From: Welwitschia mirabilis
Lineage: Eukaryota; Gnetophyta; Gnetopsida; Welwitschiales
Reading direction: 5' to 3'
Length of the DNA: 64,000 bases
Assembly: GCA_051453625.1 (NCBI GenBank)
Contig: JBOZIK010000001.1
Span: 101,094,186-101,158,185, forward strand
The translations under genes and the position numbers were made by a program. Below are positions 24,301-33,549 of this stretch, piece by piece (position 1 is the first letter of the stretch; each line of letters starts with the position of its first letter). A model generated the notes under the pieces. The model was not told the origin of the DNA. It made no database searches and saw nothing but the letters and a program-made list of their open reading frames with translations.

Positions 24301-25149
24301 TTCTTCATCCATATCTTTTAAAACAAAGATAATCCCATTGCTTAAGAATATATCAAATCAAATTACAATAATTAAACATTAAAGAAAAATGTTAGACTAT
24401 TAAAAAAATTGGATAGAAAGCCATTAAGAAAGAAGTTAACATGAATTCTTTGAGTTGGCTTTTAAAAGAATATTTTATAGAAAAATATTCCAAAGAAGAA
24501 AAAAATTGTGCCTATTTTGATCTGATCCTTTACTCATATTATGATTTAGATGGCAATTTAATAGGAAAAAAGTTTTTATCTCATTTGTCCCTATACCTTA
24601 TTAGTTACACTATTATTTCTTTAATATTAAAAAATTCTAATAACTAAGAGAATATTCATAAAATTTTATTAGGTTAGTCATCTACTAAATGTCATTCAAT
24701 AATTATCAACCCATGTCAAAAGCTAAGGAGATAGTAACATGTCATATCCTACCTAACTTTATTCCACTATCAAATATTTCTAAGAGACCTTTTAAGTCAA
24801 AAATGATATGACATCAAAGTTAGATGAAAAGCAGAAAGAACAAATCAATATTGCCTCAACATCTAAAGATAATTCTAGAGAAATATCAAAGGTTAAAAAT
24901 GAAACAAGAAACACCCTATTTCATTAAAAAATAAAATTCAAAACATACAACATCTCATGTATGATATCTGAATATGACATTATAGAAGATCTAAAAAGAC
25001 TGAGGACTAACATCAACTTTTATTAATTACTCAGTATGATAAGGCAAAAGGAAAAATTAGTAAATTCTGTCCATTAAGCAGAATGTAAGTTGCATATGAC
25101 TAAGATAGAAAATCATAACACTTCTAGCATGACTCTCTAGTCTACATAT

Positions 25150-25530
25150 GATAATCATAAAATTGACAAATACTATTAATGGGAAAAAAATTTCTTCACA
25201 CTTGTATGCTTGACACTGAAGTTTTAGCAATCCTTATGTCATTTCTGATTCTCTAGAAATAGGATTAGCTTTAAGAATATCCCCATACAAGGTAAATAAA
25301 ATCGATAAGTCTAAAGTGATCAAATTAAAAATGTTGTCTTATTAATTGCAAAAGATCCTACAATTTCTAGCATAGTGAATATTTACGTAGTTGATATTAT
25401 AATCATTTATAATCTAATCTAAAGCAAAAATTGGATGAAAACTCTCAATGGATACTTAGCTATAAATCTTTCACACATGTGGCTTCCGTATGGTTAAATA
25501 CCCAATCTAATGTTAATACATAATAAATCT
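25150..25530 (+). pseudogene. pol: gypsy retropepsin-like region
   Basis: Near 25,400-25,500 the plus strand reads SKNWMKTLNGYLAINLSHMW then LPYG, which corresponds to the (S/R)xWxxKLxGYxxxxxSHxWLPY block found after the aspartic protease of Tat-like gypsy polyproteins. The catalytic aspartate region further upstream (about 25,200-25,330) is only vaguely readable. Confidence 0.65.
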
Positions 25531-25659
25531 TAGATGAAATATCATATTAGATTTAATGTCATAGATTCTATGGTTAAGTCAATAAATTCATCCAATGGTA
25601 TGTGTATTATCTCTAAAGGAACTTATAAATTCAAGTCGATCCTAGCTTACATCCTTTCT

Positions 25660-26070
25660 AAGGTATGCACATTACATTTCAATAGAGCCTGATCATGATA
25701 AGGTTCTAGTGCCAAGATTTACCTCAAATAATAATCAACTAGTTCTTTTTCTTTTTATTATAATTTTAATTGTTTGATTACCAGTAATGTAGCCAAATAT
25801 GAAGCCTTATGTCTTGAACTTAAGTTTGCATGTGATAGAGAAATAAATTTTCTTTGGATATTTGATGATTCTTAACTTGTTATTAAATATCTTAAAGATG
25901 AGTATATGATTAATAATAAGTTATTAATGGTATATTTCTATATTATCTGTTAACTCTTCAATAAATTTTTAGCCTTTAATCTTATAATAATACCACAAAG
26001 CAAAAATTAAAAGGCTCATAATTTGGCTTGATTGACATATTCAAATTCCAAACAAGATAAAAACCCTCAT
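25660..26070 (+). pseudogene. pol: archaeal-type RNase H domain located upstream of RT
   Basis: One reading frame, broken only by stops, gives LHFNRA (family LHFDGA), then SNVAKYEALCLELKFACDRE (family NNVAEYEALLLGL...), IFDDS*LVIKYLKDEY (family GDSxLVV) and IIPQSKN*KAHNLA (family IPRxxNxxADxLA). These are the successive D, E, D and histidine-region blocks of the additional RNase H of Tat-like gypsy elements. Glutamine codons of the family have become TAA. The enzyme would remove RNA from RNA/DNA hybrids during reverse transcription. It precedes RT by about 0.4 kb in this copy. Confidence 0.8.
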
Positions 26071-26429
26071 TTAAAAGTACTGTATAGAAATTTTATGAAC
26101 TTTAGTTCTAGATAATATATTACATTCATAAGTTTTCAATTCAAAATGATAGATACAATAGTTCCTTAATAGCTTGAATGTTTTTGAAAATCACAAATTA
26201 GAGATTTTTGGTCATAGTCAAATTAATCTTCCTTATGATGGTTCAACACCCCTAACTTTAAACACAATTTTAAAATGAGTATTAGACCTCTAGTATGATT
26301 TTTCTTAGAAAAAAGTTTAAGAGTGCTTTAGAAATTCAACCACAAATCTATATTAATATGGTTAATGTAAATTTTTTATAATGACTAAAAGGATTAAAAG
26401 GAAGATAGTGTTGGTACTTACATGCCTTC

Positions 26430-27200
26430 AACATATTAAAATCATTTGATTAAGTTACTCATAGAATATATAAACGTATTTTCTTGGACATATAAAGATC
26501 TTAAAATCTTTAATTCTAAGGTTACAAGTCATAGAATTCCAATTAAGCCTAAGCTTAAACCATTTATTTAAAACTTAAGGGTAATTAATCCTAAGATAGA
26601 ACCTATTATGCATTAATAACTAAAAAATCATTTAATTAGATATAATATAACCTATCATATATACTACATGGTTAGCAAATCTTGTTCTAATGCATAAAAA
26701 AATGGTAACATCCAAGCTTGCATTTACTTTAGAAACTTAAATTAAGCCTCTATTAGAGATCAATACCCATAACCTAAAATTGGTGAAAGCATCCAATGAG
26801 TTTTAATAAGTGAATTTTATTTGTTTTGGATGGATTTTTAGAATATAACTAGATATTAATCCAAAAATAAAATTAAACTAAAACTGCCACTACTACAAAA
26901 TGAAGAATGTTCATGTATAAAAGAATTCCTTTTGAATTACTAAATGCTAGAGTAACCTTCCAAATATCTATGAATAAATATTTTACATGCATTATAAATT
27001 ACTTTACAGTAATCTATTTAGATGATATTACCATATACTCATTAAGAATGAGTAATCATGTTTTGCCTCTTAAAATAAGTTTTGATTGCTACAGAATATT
27101 CAGAATATCTCTTAATTCAAAAATGTGTATGTTCAATTTAGAATCTAGAATCATACTTAGACATTGCATTTCTAGATTTAGAGCAATCATAATCCATTAA
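26430..27200 (+). pseudogene. pol: gypsy reverse transcriptase
   Basis: INVFSWTYKDLKIFN and SHRIPIKPKLKPFI (26,470-26,570) are the canonical lead-in to plant gypsy RT. NLRVINPKIEPIM, then GNIQACIYFRNLN*ASIRDQ (about 26,700-26,765) matches NGEIRLCVDFRNLNxAS. The open piece 26,907-27,200 (97 residues) holds MYKRIPFELLNARVTFQ, the catalytic FTVIYLDDITIYS with the YLDD box, and ISLNSKMCMF...ILRHCIS, matching SLNPKKSxF...LGHxVS. The catalytic box is intact, yet upstream stops preclude a functional protein. Confidence 0.92.
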
Positions 27201-27369
27201 GAATAGAGGCAATTAGTTAGCTATAATTTTTAAATTCAAAGAAAGCTTTAAGGTTGTTTTTTAAAGAAAGTAATTTTTTTAAGAAATTCATCTCAAAATT
27301 TATAGAAGTAACCCACTGTAAGAAATGCTAAAGTAGAATTAACAAGTGAAGAAAATTTTGTACACAAAT

Positions 27370-27782
27370 AGTGATTTCTTGTTAATCATTAGATCATTCA
27401 CTCAAGCTCCTATTTTATCAACTCAAGATTTTACTAAAGATTTCATTTTATATGTCTTTACTTTTCATAACTCAATTTCATTAGTACTTATCTAGACGAA
27501 AGAACAACAAGATCTTTGTATCTTTTTCGTTTTGGTACTATCTTAAAGAAGCATAGCTGAAATATACTTAATTAGAAAAACATGCCTATACGTTCATGAA
27601 GGTAAACCAACATTTTAAATACTAAATTTATTCAAATATAGTATTTTTGATAGTATTTAATCCTATGATTAAGGAAATGATAGTTAATACTAAATTATCT
27701 TTGAAAAGAACTTCATGGCTAGCTGAATTGTAGTAGCTTAATTTCAAGATAATAATTGCTAAGACAGTATCTATATCTTTAG
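27370..27782 (+). pseudogene. pol: gypsy RNase H and following linker, truncated
   Basis: TQDFTKDFILYVFTFHNSIS then LVLI*TKEQQD matches the gypsy RNase H start (PDFSKDFILYTFASxxSIAVVLxQ). IRKTCLYVHEGKPTF fits EKQAYALVKALKxF with frame damage, and LAEL...LNFKIIIAKT near 27,720-27,770 fits the block after the domain. Sequence homology ends within about 20 bp of the telomere-like array. Confidence 0.8.
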
Positions 27783-28104
27783 AGGCCTTAAGGTTTAGGA
27801 TTTAGGGTTAACTTAGGTTTTATATTAAACTTAGTTTTCAGGTTAAACTTAGGTTTTATGTTAAACTTAAGTTTTAGATTAAACTTAGGTTAAGCTTTAG
27901 TTTTAGGTTAAACTTAGGTTGTTAAACTTAGGTTTTAGATTAAACTTAGGTTAAACTTAGGTTTGAGGTTAAAATTAGGTTAAACTTAGGTTAGACTTAG
28001 GTTTTAGATTAAACTTAGGTTTTAGGTTAAACTTAGGTTTTAAGTTGAACTTAGGTTAAACTTAGGCTTTAGGTTAAACTTAGGTTTTAGGTTAAACTTA
28101 GGAA
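27783..28104 (+). repeat. degenerate telomere-like tandem array (TTTAGGT/TTTAGGG variants)
   Basis: About 320 bp composed of AGGTTTTAGGTTAAACTT units of roughly 18-21 bp and shorter AGGTTAAACTT units. One canonical plant telomere heptamer, TTTAGGG, sits near the start (about 27,801), and TTTTAGG or TTAGG recur throughout on one strand. The array starts exactly where gypsy pol ends and stops at AAACGATCACTGG near 28,105. Confidence 0.9.
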
Positions 28105-28965
28105 ACGATCACTGGCTGCTGGAAAACTCTAGGAAAAAATGGAAGGAAATTTACAAGGAGAAAAAAATGCTCAAAAAAAGGTATTCATTAGTAAATAAAT
28201 AATAAAAATACTTTTAGAGGAATCACACCTCCTCATCAGCTATTGTAGACTTTCTTACAAATAAATGAAAATGAGCATCAAAGTTATGATTTATATAGGA
28301 TGGATAGGTGGAGCTACACCTCTTAAAATTAAATAAAAGAGATATTTTATTAAAAAACATCACCTATCCGATTACTGGGTTGTAACACTTAACCACATGA
28401 ATTACAATGATAACATTACTAATTATCTCGGAAATGAAAATGAGTCCTACATAAGTAAGAACTTAGTGTACATGAATTCCTCTAGAAAGTAACTGGTGAT
28501 GGCATGTCATAGACAGGAATGTTTCTATAGGAATAGTTGGAATTTAAGATTTAGGATACCCCCAAGGCCTAAGCATCTTGTAGAAGAAGAATAATTAAGT
28601 TTAAAGACCAAAGGGATTCCCTTCTTATGAATTTCATTACTAGTGCAAAGCAGTCTTGAATGGTCCATTACTAAAACTTGTGAGAAGTGTGACATGAGAA
28701 AAGAGGTAGGATAGTCTCATGCACATAATCGCTAGAAGAACAAATGTTTCTAAAGAGAAAATTTCATCAATAGGAAAAGTGAGTCCCTTAAATATGGTTA
28801 CATCAAGAAAGTCTACTATTTTATTAGAAACCACATGAGAAATGCGAATAGAGTCATACATGAGACCATAGTGAGAGAATAAAAGATATAGATCCTCCAA
28901 AGAACCATTCCAAATATCAAAGGCATCATCAAGGTTTAAAGATAAGTTAAATTATTAAATACTGT
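28105..28965. other. no gene recognised; one 86-codon minus-strand ORF
   Basis: Sequence of slightly higher complexity than the neighbours. The minus-strand open frame at 28,900-28,640 encodes an 86-residue hydrophobic protein with no motif I recognise; the open state may extend through 28,960 as NLDDAFDIWNGSLEDLYLLF. A host or TE origin cannot be decided by eye. Confidence 0.35.
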
Positions 28966-28966
28966 T

Positions 28967-29435
28967 GAGAGGCCTTTGGATTATTAAGGCTTGTTTTGTG
29001 ATTCCAACTTGTCTAATTTCTAGTGTGGTACTCCAGCATGTTCTTTAAAGAAACATCATTTTTATAAGATTACTAGTGAGCTTGAAACCATAATGAATCC
29101 TAAGGAGTTGGGTTTTTTGCCTTGCAAGGAGCAACTTATTGCACTAAACCTTATAAGATTAGTGATGAGCCTAAAATGATAGTAGAACCTTGAGAGGTTG
29201 ATTTGGCTACCTTGCAAGGAGAAAATCACTATGCTAAGATTCTTATAATCATTGATGAGCTAGAAACCATGCCTTTTAAAATAACTAACAAGATCGAAAG
29301 ATATGTTAATTTCAACTCGAAGCTATGTAAATCTAGTAAGAGTGGGATTTGCATGTTTTTAATTATAGTTAATTATTAGCTTTAGTTTTTGAAATTATTA
29401 GTGGAAGTCATTCATCCATCCTCTCTAAATTCAAT
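28967..29435 (+). repeat. 5' LTR fragment with about 90-bp triplicate repeat
   Basis: TTGAGAGGCCTTTG at about 28,968 starts a segment homologous to 36,684-37,158. Inside, the repeat landmark (GAAACCATAATG or variants) recurs at 29,085, about 29,173 and 29,264. The segment ends near TCCATCCTCTCTAAATTCA (29,434), similar to the usual copia LTR terminus. Everything before 28,967 that the other LTR has is absent. Confidence 0.75.
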
Positions 29436-29489
29436 GATCCACAAGTCATATTAGAATCAGTACTCAAGAAAGGCTTAAAAACCTTAAGT

Positions 29490-30930
29490 GAACTATTATA
29501 AAGGGGTTCTAAAAGATCTTCACTTTTCAGTGGAATAAACTATGCCTATTAGAAGTGAAGGGTGCAATTTTGCTTATAGTCTCTTAAGTTTAATGTATGC
29601 TAAATCATTGAATATTTTTACTTAATACCCATAGAAACTACCACAAATGTTCTTACCATGTGTATCCTTTATATTATTCCCTTTTAGTTAAGGAATTTAA
29701 TAGAGTAGTTACATGCAAAGGACGCTTTCTATTATGTAATTTCAATTGAGTAATTTAATACAGTAGTTGGATGCAACACTGTGAAGAAAGTATGGGATAT
29801 CCTTAAACTTACATGTAAAGGAACTTCTATTGTCAAGTAATCTAAGCTATTGATGTTGAAAAACCAATTTAATAATATCAAAATAAATGAAGAAGAAAGT
29901 ATACACAGGTACTCTGCCAAGGTTAAAAACATTGTAAATGGCATCCATAGGATTGGTGGAGACTCACTAGAAAAAAAAATTTAATCCAAAAGATTATAAG
30001 ACCACTCACACTGGCATATAAGCCAAAGACCACTACCATGGAGGAATCAAGAAATTTTGCCATCATGAAGTTCAAGTAATTATAGAATGATTTAACCACT
30101 TATAAAATAGACTTGATAAAAGACGGGATTATCATATAAAAAACCATAAAAGTTATAACCAATGACACTTAAAGGCATCATATTAAAGGAAAGTCAACAA
30201 CAATTTTAGATGATAAGTCTCAAGATGATAATAAAGATAAGCTAATTCTAATCTCCAAATGAGTCAAATGTCTTCTATCTAAAAGAAATAGGAGAAGAGA
30301 TGAATAATTAATATCATCAGACCCATAATGAAAAGGTAAAAATAAATGTTTAATATATTAGTTTACATCTAAAAATGATTCTTTAGAATTAGCTTGTTGG
30401 AATTGTAAGGGTAGAGATCATCTTGCCTTAAAATATTCATGTATTGACAGAATGTAGGTTAGGAATCAAAAGCAAGATCAGAAGAAATAAGACCTCCTAT
30501 ATTGGTTAGGATGATGATGAAGATTTCATTAAGGAGGAAGCCTTAGATGATGATAATAGAAATGCCTATCCATCATTTATGGCAATTGCTTATGACAACA
30601 CTAGTACTAACGGTAATTGCACATGACGATATCGGCACTAAAGAAAATGGTTTTTCACACATGTGATTATATTGATAATCTAGGTAATGTCAAAGGTAAG
30701 CTAACTCTTTAAGAAAGATATGATCTAATTTTAGAAGAACTTATTAATTTACAAAATTATGTACCAAAATGAAAAAACCACTCCACAGTTTTGAGTTAGC
30801 CTATGAAAAAGAAAAGAGTTCTTTTTTTAAGCTAACAAGAAAGAATCTTTCACTTAAGGTTGAGATTAGGAAACTAATTATTGAATTGAAGAAAGAAAAG
30901 GAGGATTTGTAAGACATCAAGTACATTAAC
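29490..30930 (+). pseudogene. gag: copia gag (element 3) with decayed zinc knuckle
   Basis: Around 29,990-30,070 the plus strand reads KIIRPLTLAYKPKTTTMEES then RNFAIMKF, matching the UBN2-type gag motif KILRSLPxxYxxKVTAIEEAKDL. At 30,394-30,440 CWNCKGRDHLALKYS is a zinc knuckle with the last cysteine replaced by tyrosine. A lysine- and glutamate-rich coiled segment follows at 30,790-30,915. Stops are scattered. Confidence 0.75.
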
Positions 30931-31324
30931 AAACAATTCACGCAAGGTATGAGGACATCAAGCAGCATACTTATTAAAGGAAAGAAGCCAAGTGAGAGAA
31001 GTGGCCTAGGCAAAAACAAAGCTTCAATAAGCCAATTACAATAAAATACTTAGAACCTCTTTACAAATTGGAGGTACAAGCTAAGATATAAATATTTAAG
31101 CCACACAAATAATATTATTTGTTTTTACTATCATGGAAAAGGATTATATAAATTATTATCCATTACTCTTTATTAATCATTATTACACTAATCATGGTCA
31201 TAAGCCAAATAGATGGGTTAAGAAACCTGTGCAAGAAAACTATAAGAATAAATGGTCTTAAAGAAGTACAATAATGACCTCCTTACTTAAATATTACTTT
31301 AAGTTATTAAAAAGAACATCTAAT

Positions 31325-31560
31325 ATATAGATAGCAGATGCTTCAAGCACATGATTGGAGATAAAACAATGATCAGCAGCCTAGTGGAATAAGATCATGG
31401 AGTGGCATGTTTTGAAAACAACACTGAGGCACTAATTAGAGACATGAGTACTATAGAAGGTGAAAACATCCTTGAGGTAAAATATTAATTTTTTATGTAA
31501 ATGAATTATCGCATAATCCATTAAGTGTAAGTTAAATTTGTGATTCAAATTTTGATGTTA
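31325..31560 (+). pseudogene. pol: copia protease / GAG-pre-integrase (element 3)
   Basis: IADSRCFKHMIGDKTMISSL (31,331-31,390) matches the copia WxxDSGCSxHMTGDKxxFxSL signature, with glycine changed to arginine. EDHGVACFENN-like and IEGENILEVK blocks follow, matching K(D)HGVVTFGDN and ..GNILEV. Frame is broken by stops and at least one shift. Confidence 0.8.
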
Positions 31561-31606
31561 AATTTTTAAAGGATAGTTTTATAATAAAGAATTGTATCTT
31601 TAATAG

Positions 31607-31793
31607 AAATACAAGTGATCTGAAGACTTGGCATAAGAAGATTGGATACATCACCTTGCTTATTGGTATTATTAATAAGGATGTGAAGTATTCTTTTAGA
31701 AATACAAGTGATCTGAAGACTTGGCATAAGAAGATTGGATACATAAACTTAGAACTGAGGTAGCCATTATCAATGAAGCAACTAGCCAAGGGA
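31607..31793 (+). repeat. 93-bp tandem duplication inside the integrase zinc-finger region
   Basis: AAATACAAGTGATCTGAAGA starts at 31,607 and again at 31,700, and both copies run on identically through CTTGGCATAAGAAGATTGGA and TACAT. The offset is 93 bp, that is 31 codons, so it keeps frame. Each copy encodes KTWHKKIGYI, the HHCC zinc-finger start. The close identity of the shared part suggests it is younger than the element. Confidence 0.9.
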
Positions 31794-32440
31794 TTTTCCA
31801 AGTTTAAGAGCTTTAATAAACATGTTTCTGATATTTACTAAAAAAGAAAGCAAACAAGGGTAAGATTCAATAAGAGAACATTAAATTCCACCTTTTGTGC
31901 TTTAGATATGTTACATCTTGATATTATAGGATCTTTACAAATGAAAAGTCTTAGGAGAAAAATGGATTATCTTACTATTATAATTCTATCAATTCACATG
32001 GATAGCCTTCCTTACCCACAAGGATGAGGTATTTTCCTATTTTGCTAAGCTATGTATTATGTTGTAAAATGAGAAGGGATATCATATGTAGATCGTTAGA
32101 AGTGACAATGGTGGAGAGTTCAGGAATGCACATTTCAGGGAGTTCTGTTATTAACATGGAATTCATCAATAATTTTCTACCCTAAAGATACCATTATGGA
32201 ATGGGGCAGCAGAGTGAAGGAACAAATAGATAAATGAAATGACTAAGATAATGTTGCATGATCAAAAGATATCCTATTTCTTCTAGGCTAAAGTTATGAG
32301 CACAAAATGCTATGTGATGAATCAAGTTTTAGTAAGACTACTCATAGATGAGACTACTTATGAGCTATGATATGGTAAAAAGAGTCCTCTATGAGTTACT
32401 TTCATGTTTTTCATTTAAAACATTTTATTCTAAATGAAAA
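31640..32440 (+). pseudogene. pol: copia integrase (element 3)
   Basis: After the duplicated HHCC start, MLHLDIIGSLQMKSL (31,911-31,955) is the LHxDLxGPxxxxSLxG block with the first catalytic aspartate, IVRSDNGGEFRNAHFREFCY (32,095-32,155) has the second aspartate, and IPLWNGAAE*RNK (32,190-32,230) is the TPQQNGVVERKNR block with the catalytic glutamate retained. All three DDE residues are readable but stops interrupt the protein. Confidence 0.88.
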
Positions 32441-32699
32441 AAACCAGATGGAAAATTTGATGCTAAGACCAATGAAGGTATATTCCTTTGTTACTATATG
32501 ATTAGTAATATGTATAGAGTATTTCACAAATGAACTCTAATAGTAGAAGAAATATCTAATGCAAAAATTAATGATATTCATATGAAATATCCTTTATATG
32601 TGTAGGATAATGAAGAAAAGTGTGAAAAAAATCAATGAAACTAAGAATTGAAGAAGTATGACTCTAACAGTAACACTAATTATGAGAAATATAAAATTC

Positions 32700-32945
32700 A
32701 CAAGGGCCTCAAAGAAAGAGAAGATTAGAAAATGCATATTCATTAAGTGATATCATTGAAAGCCAATATAGTAAAGATAAGGAAGCTATTAAGAGAATTC
32801 CATGAACAAGATGAGTACACATCTAGAGTAGAGCCTAAAATCTTTATAGATGATGATGGTGGTAAAGGTTATTTGTCAACCATACAAAAGGAGATATCCA
32901 TGCATAGAGATCTAGGGACAAGGCCATCCCCAAGTAGCTAAGTCA
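32700..32945 (+). pseudogene. copia pre-RT linker segment (element 3)
   Basis: A 64-codon open piece, 32,747-32,941, lies between integrase and where RT should start. Its acidic DDDGG stretch and EPK motif resemble the variable linker before RT (EPKxxxEAL), but RT itself does not follow. Weak assignment. Confidence 0.35.
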
Positions 32946-32970
32946 CAGATATGTGAATTTCCAATAACCA

Positions 32971-33070
32971 TAGTGGCTTTTACTATAATTTCTTACTTTA
33001 CTAAAGCTCTATTGCATCTCTAGTGGCTTTTATTATAATTTCTTACTTTACTAAAGTTCTCTTGCATTAG
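32971..33070 (+). repeat. 50-bp tandem duplication
   Basis: AGTGGCTTTTACTATAATTT at 32,972 and AGTGGCTTTTATTATAATTT at 33,022 each continue through CTTACTTTACTAAAG and (C/T)TCT(A/C)TTGCAT, with a 50-bp offset and very few differences. Confidence 0.9.
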
Positions 33071-33164
33071 TTTAGGATAATCTTACATGTCACATTAGAA
33101 TGCAAACCTTTTAGTGAACCTTCATGCAAACATCTTACATGGTGTAAACATTTCTTTATGTGAT

Positions 33165-33350
33165 AGACATCTTTAAAAAGCATAGACATCTATCATTGAA
33201 AGTTGTTTTTTGTATCAGTTTACTCAAGAAATCTATTTTGTTTAATAGTCTATGCTTTTGCATTTTGTTTGGAATGTTTTTGCATAGACATATTCTTCTT
33301 AAGTAGATGTCTTTGAATGTTGTAGATGTCTTTAAGTTTCAAAGACATCT
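33165..33350. repeat. cluster of AGACATCT / AGATGTCT motifs (element 3)
   Basis: Five exact copies at 33,165, 33,184, 33,305, 33,324 and 33,343, in both orientations, in 186 bp. The position, between the pol remnants and the 3' LTR, parallels the cluster at 15,260-15,489 beyond pol of element 2. Confidence 0.9.
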
Positions 33351-33549
33351 ATTGTTAAAATTTAATTTTTAGCTACCAATTTAGCATAGATGTTTCCTCT
33401 AGTCATAAGTGTCTACTAAGTCTATAAACTTCTAGAAACTAGGTAAAGAGAATTAAAATATAGGATTAGACATATCTATAGAAATGAAACCCTCTAAAAT
33501 GCTTATCTTATAGCCTCTTAAGCAACTTGCCTTTTCTTTCAAACATCTC

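Larger units (their letters stand above)
23640..27780 (+). mobile_element. Ty3/gypsy retrotransposon remnant (Tat-like, with extra RNase H)
   Basis: On the plus strand gag, protease, an archaeal-type RNase H, reverse transcriptase and the classical gypsy RNase H follow each other between 23.64 and 27.78 kb. Many stops are present, often where glutamine codons are expected. The right side ends abruptly at a telomere-like array, with no chromodomain, integrase or LTR. The additional RNase H is the hallmark of the Tat/Ogre-related branch of plant Ty3/gypsy. Confidence 0.85.
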
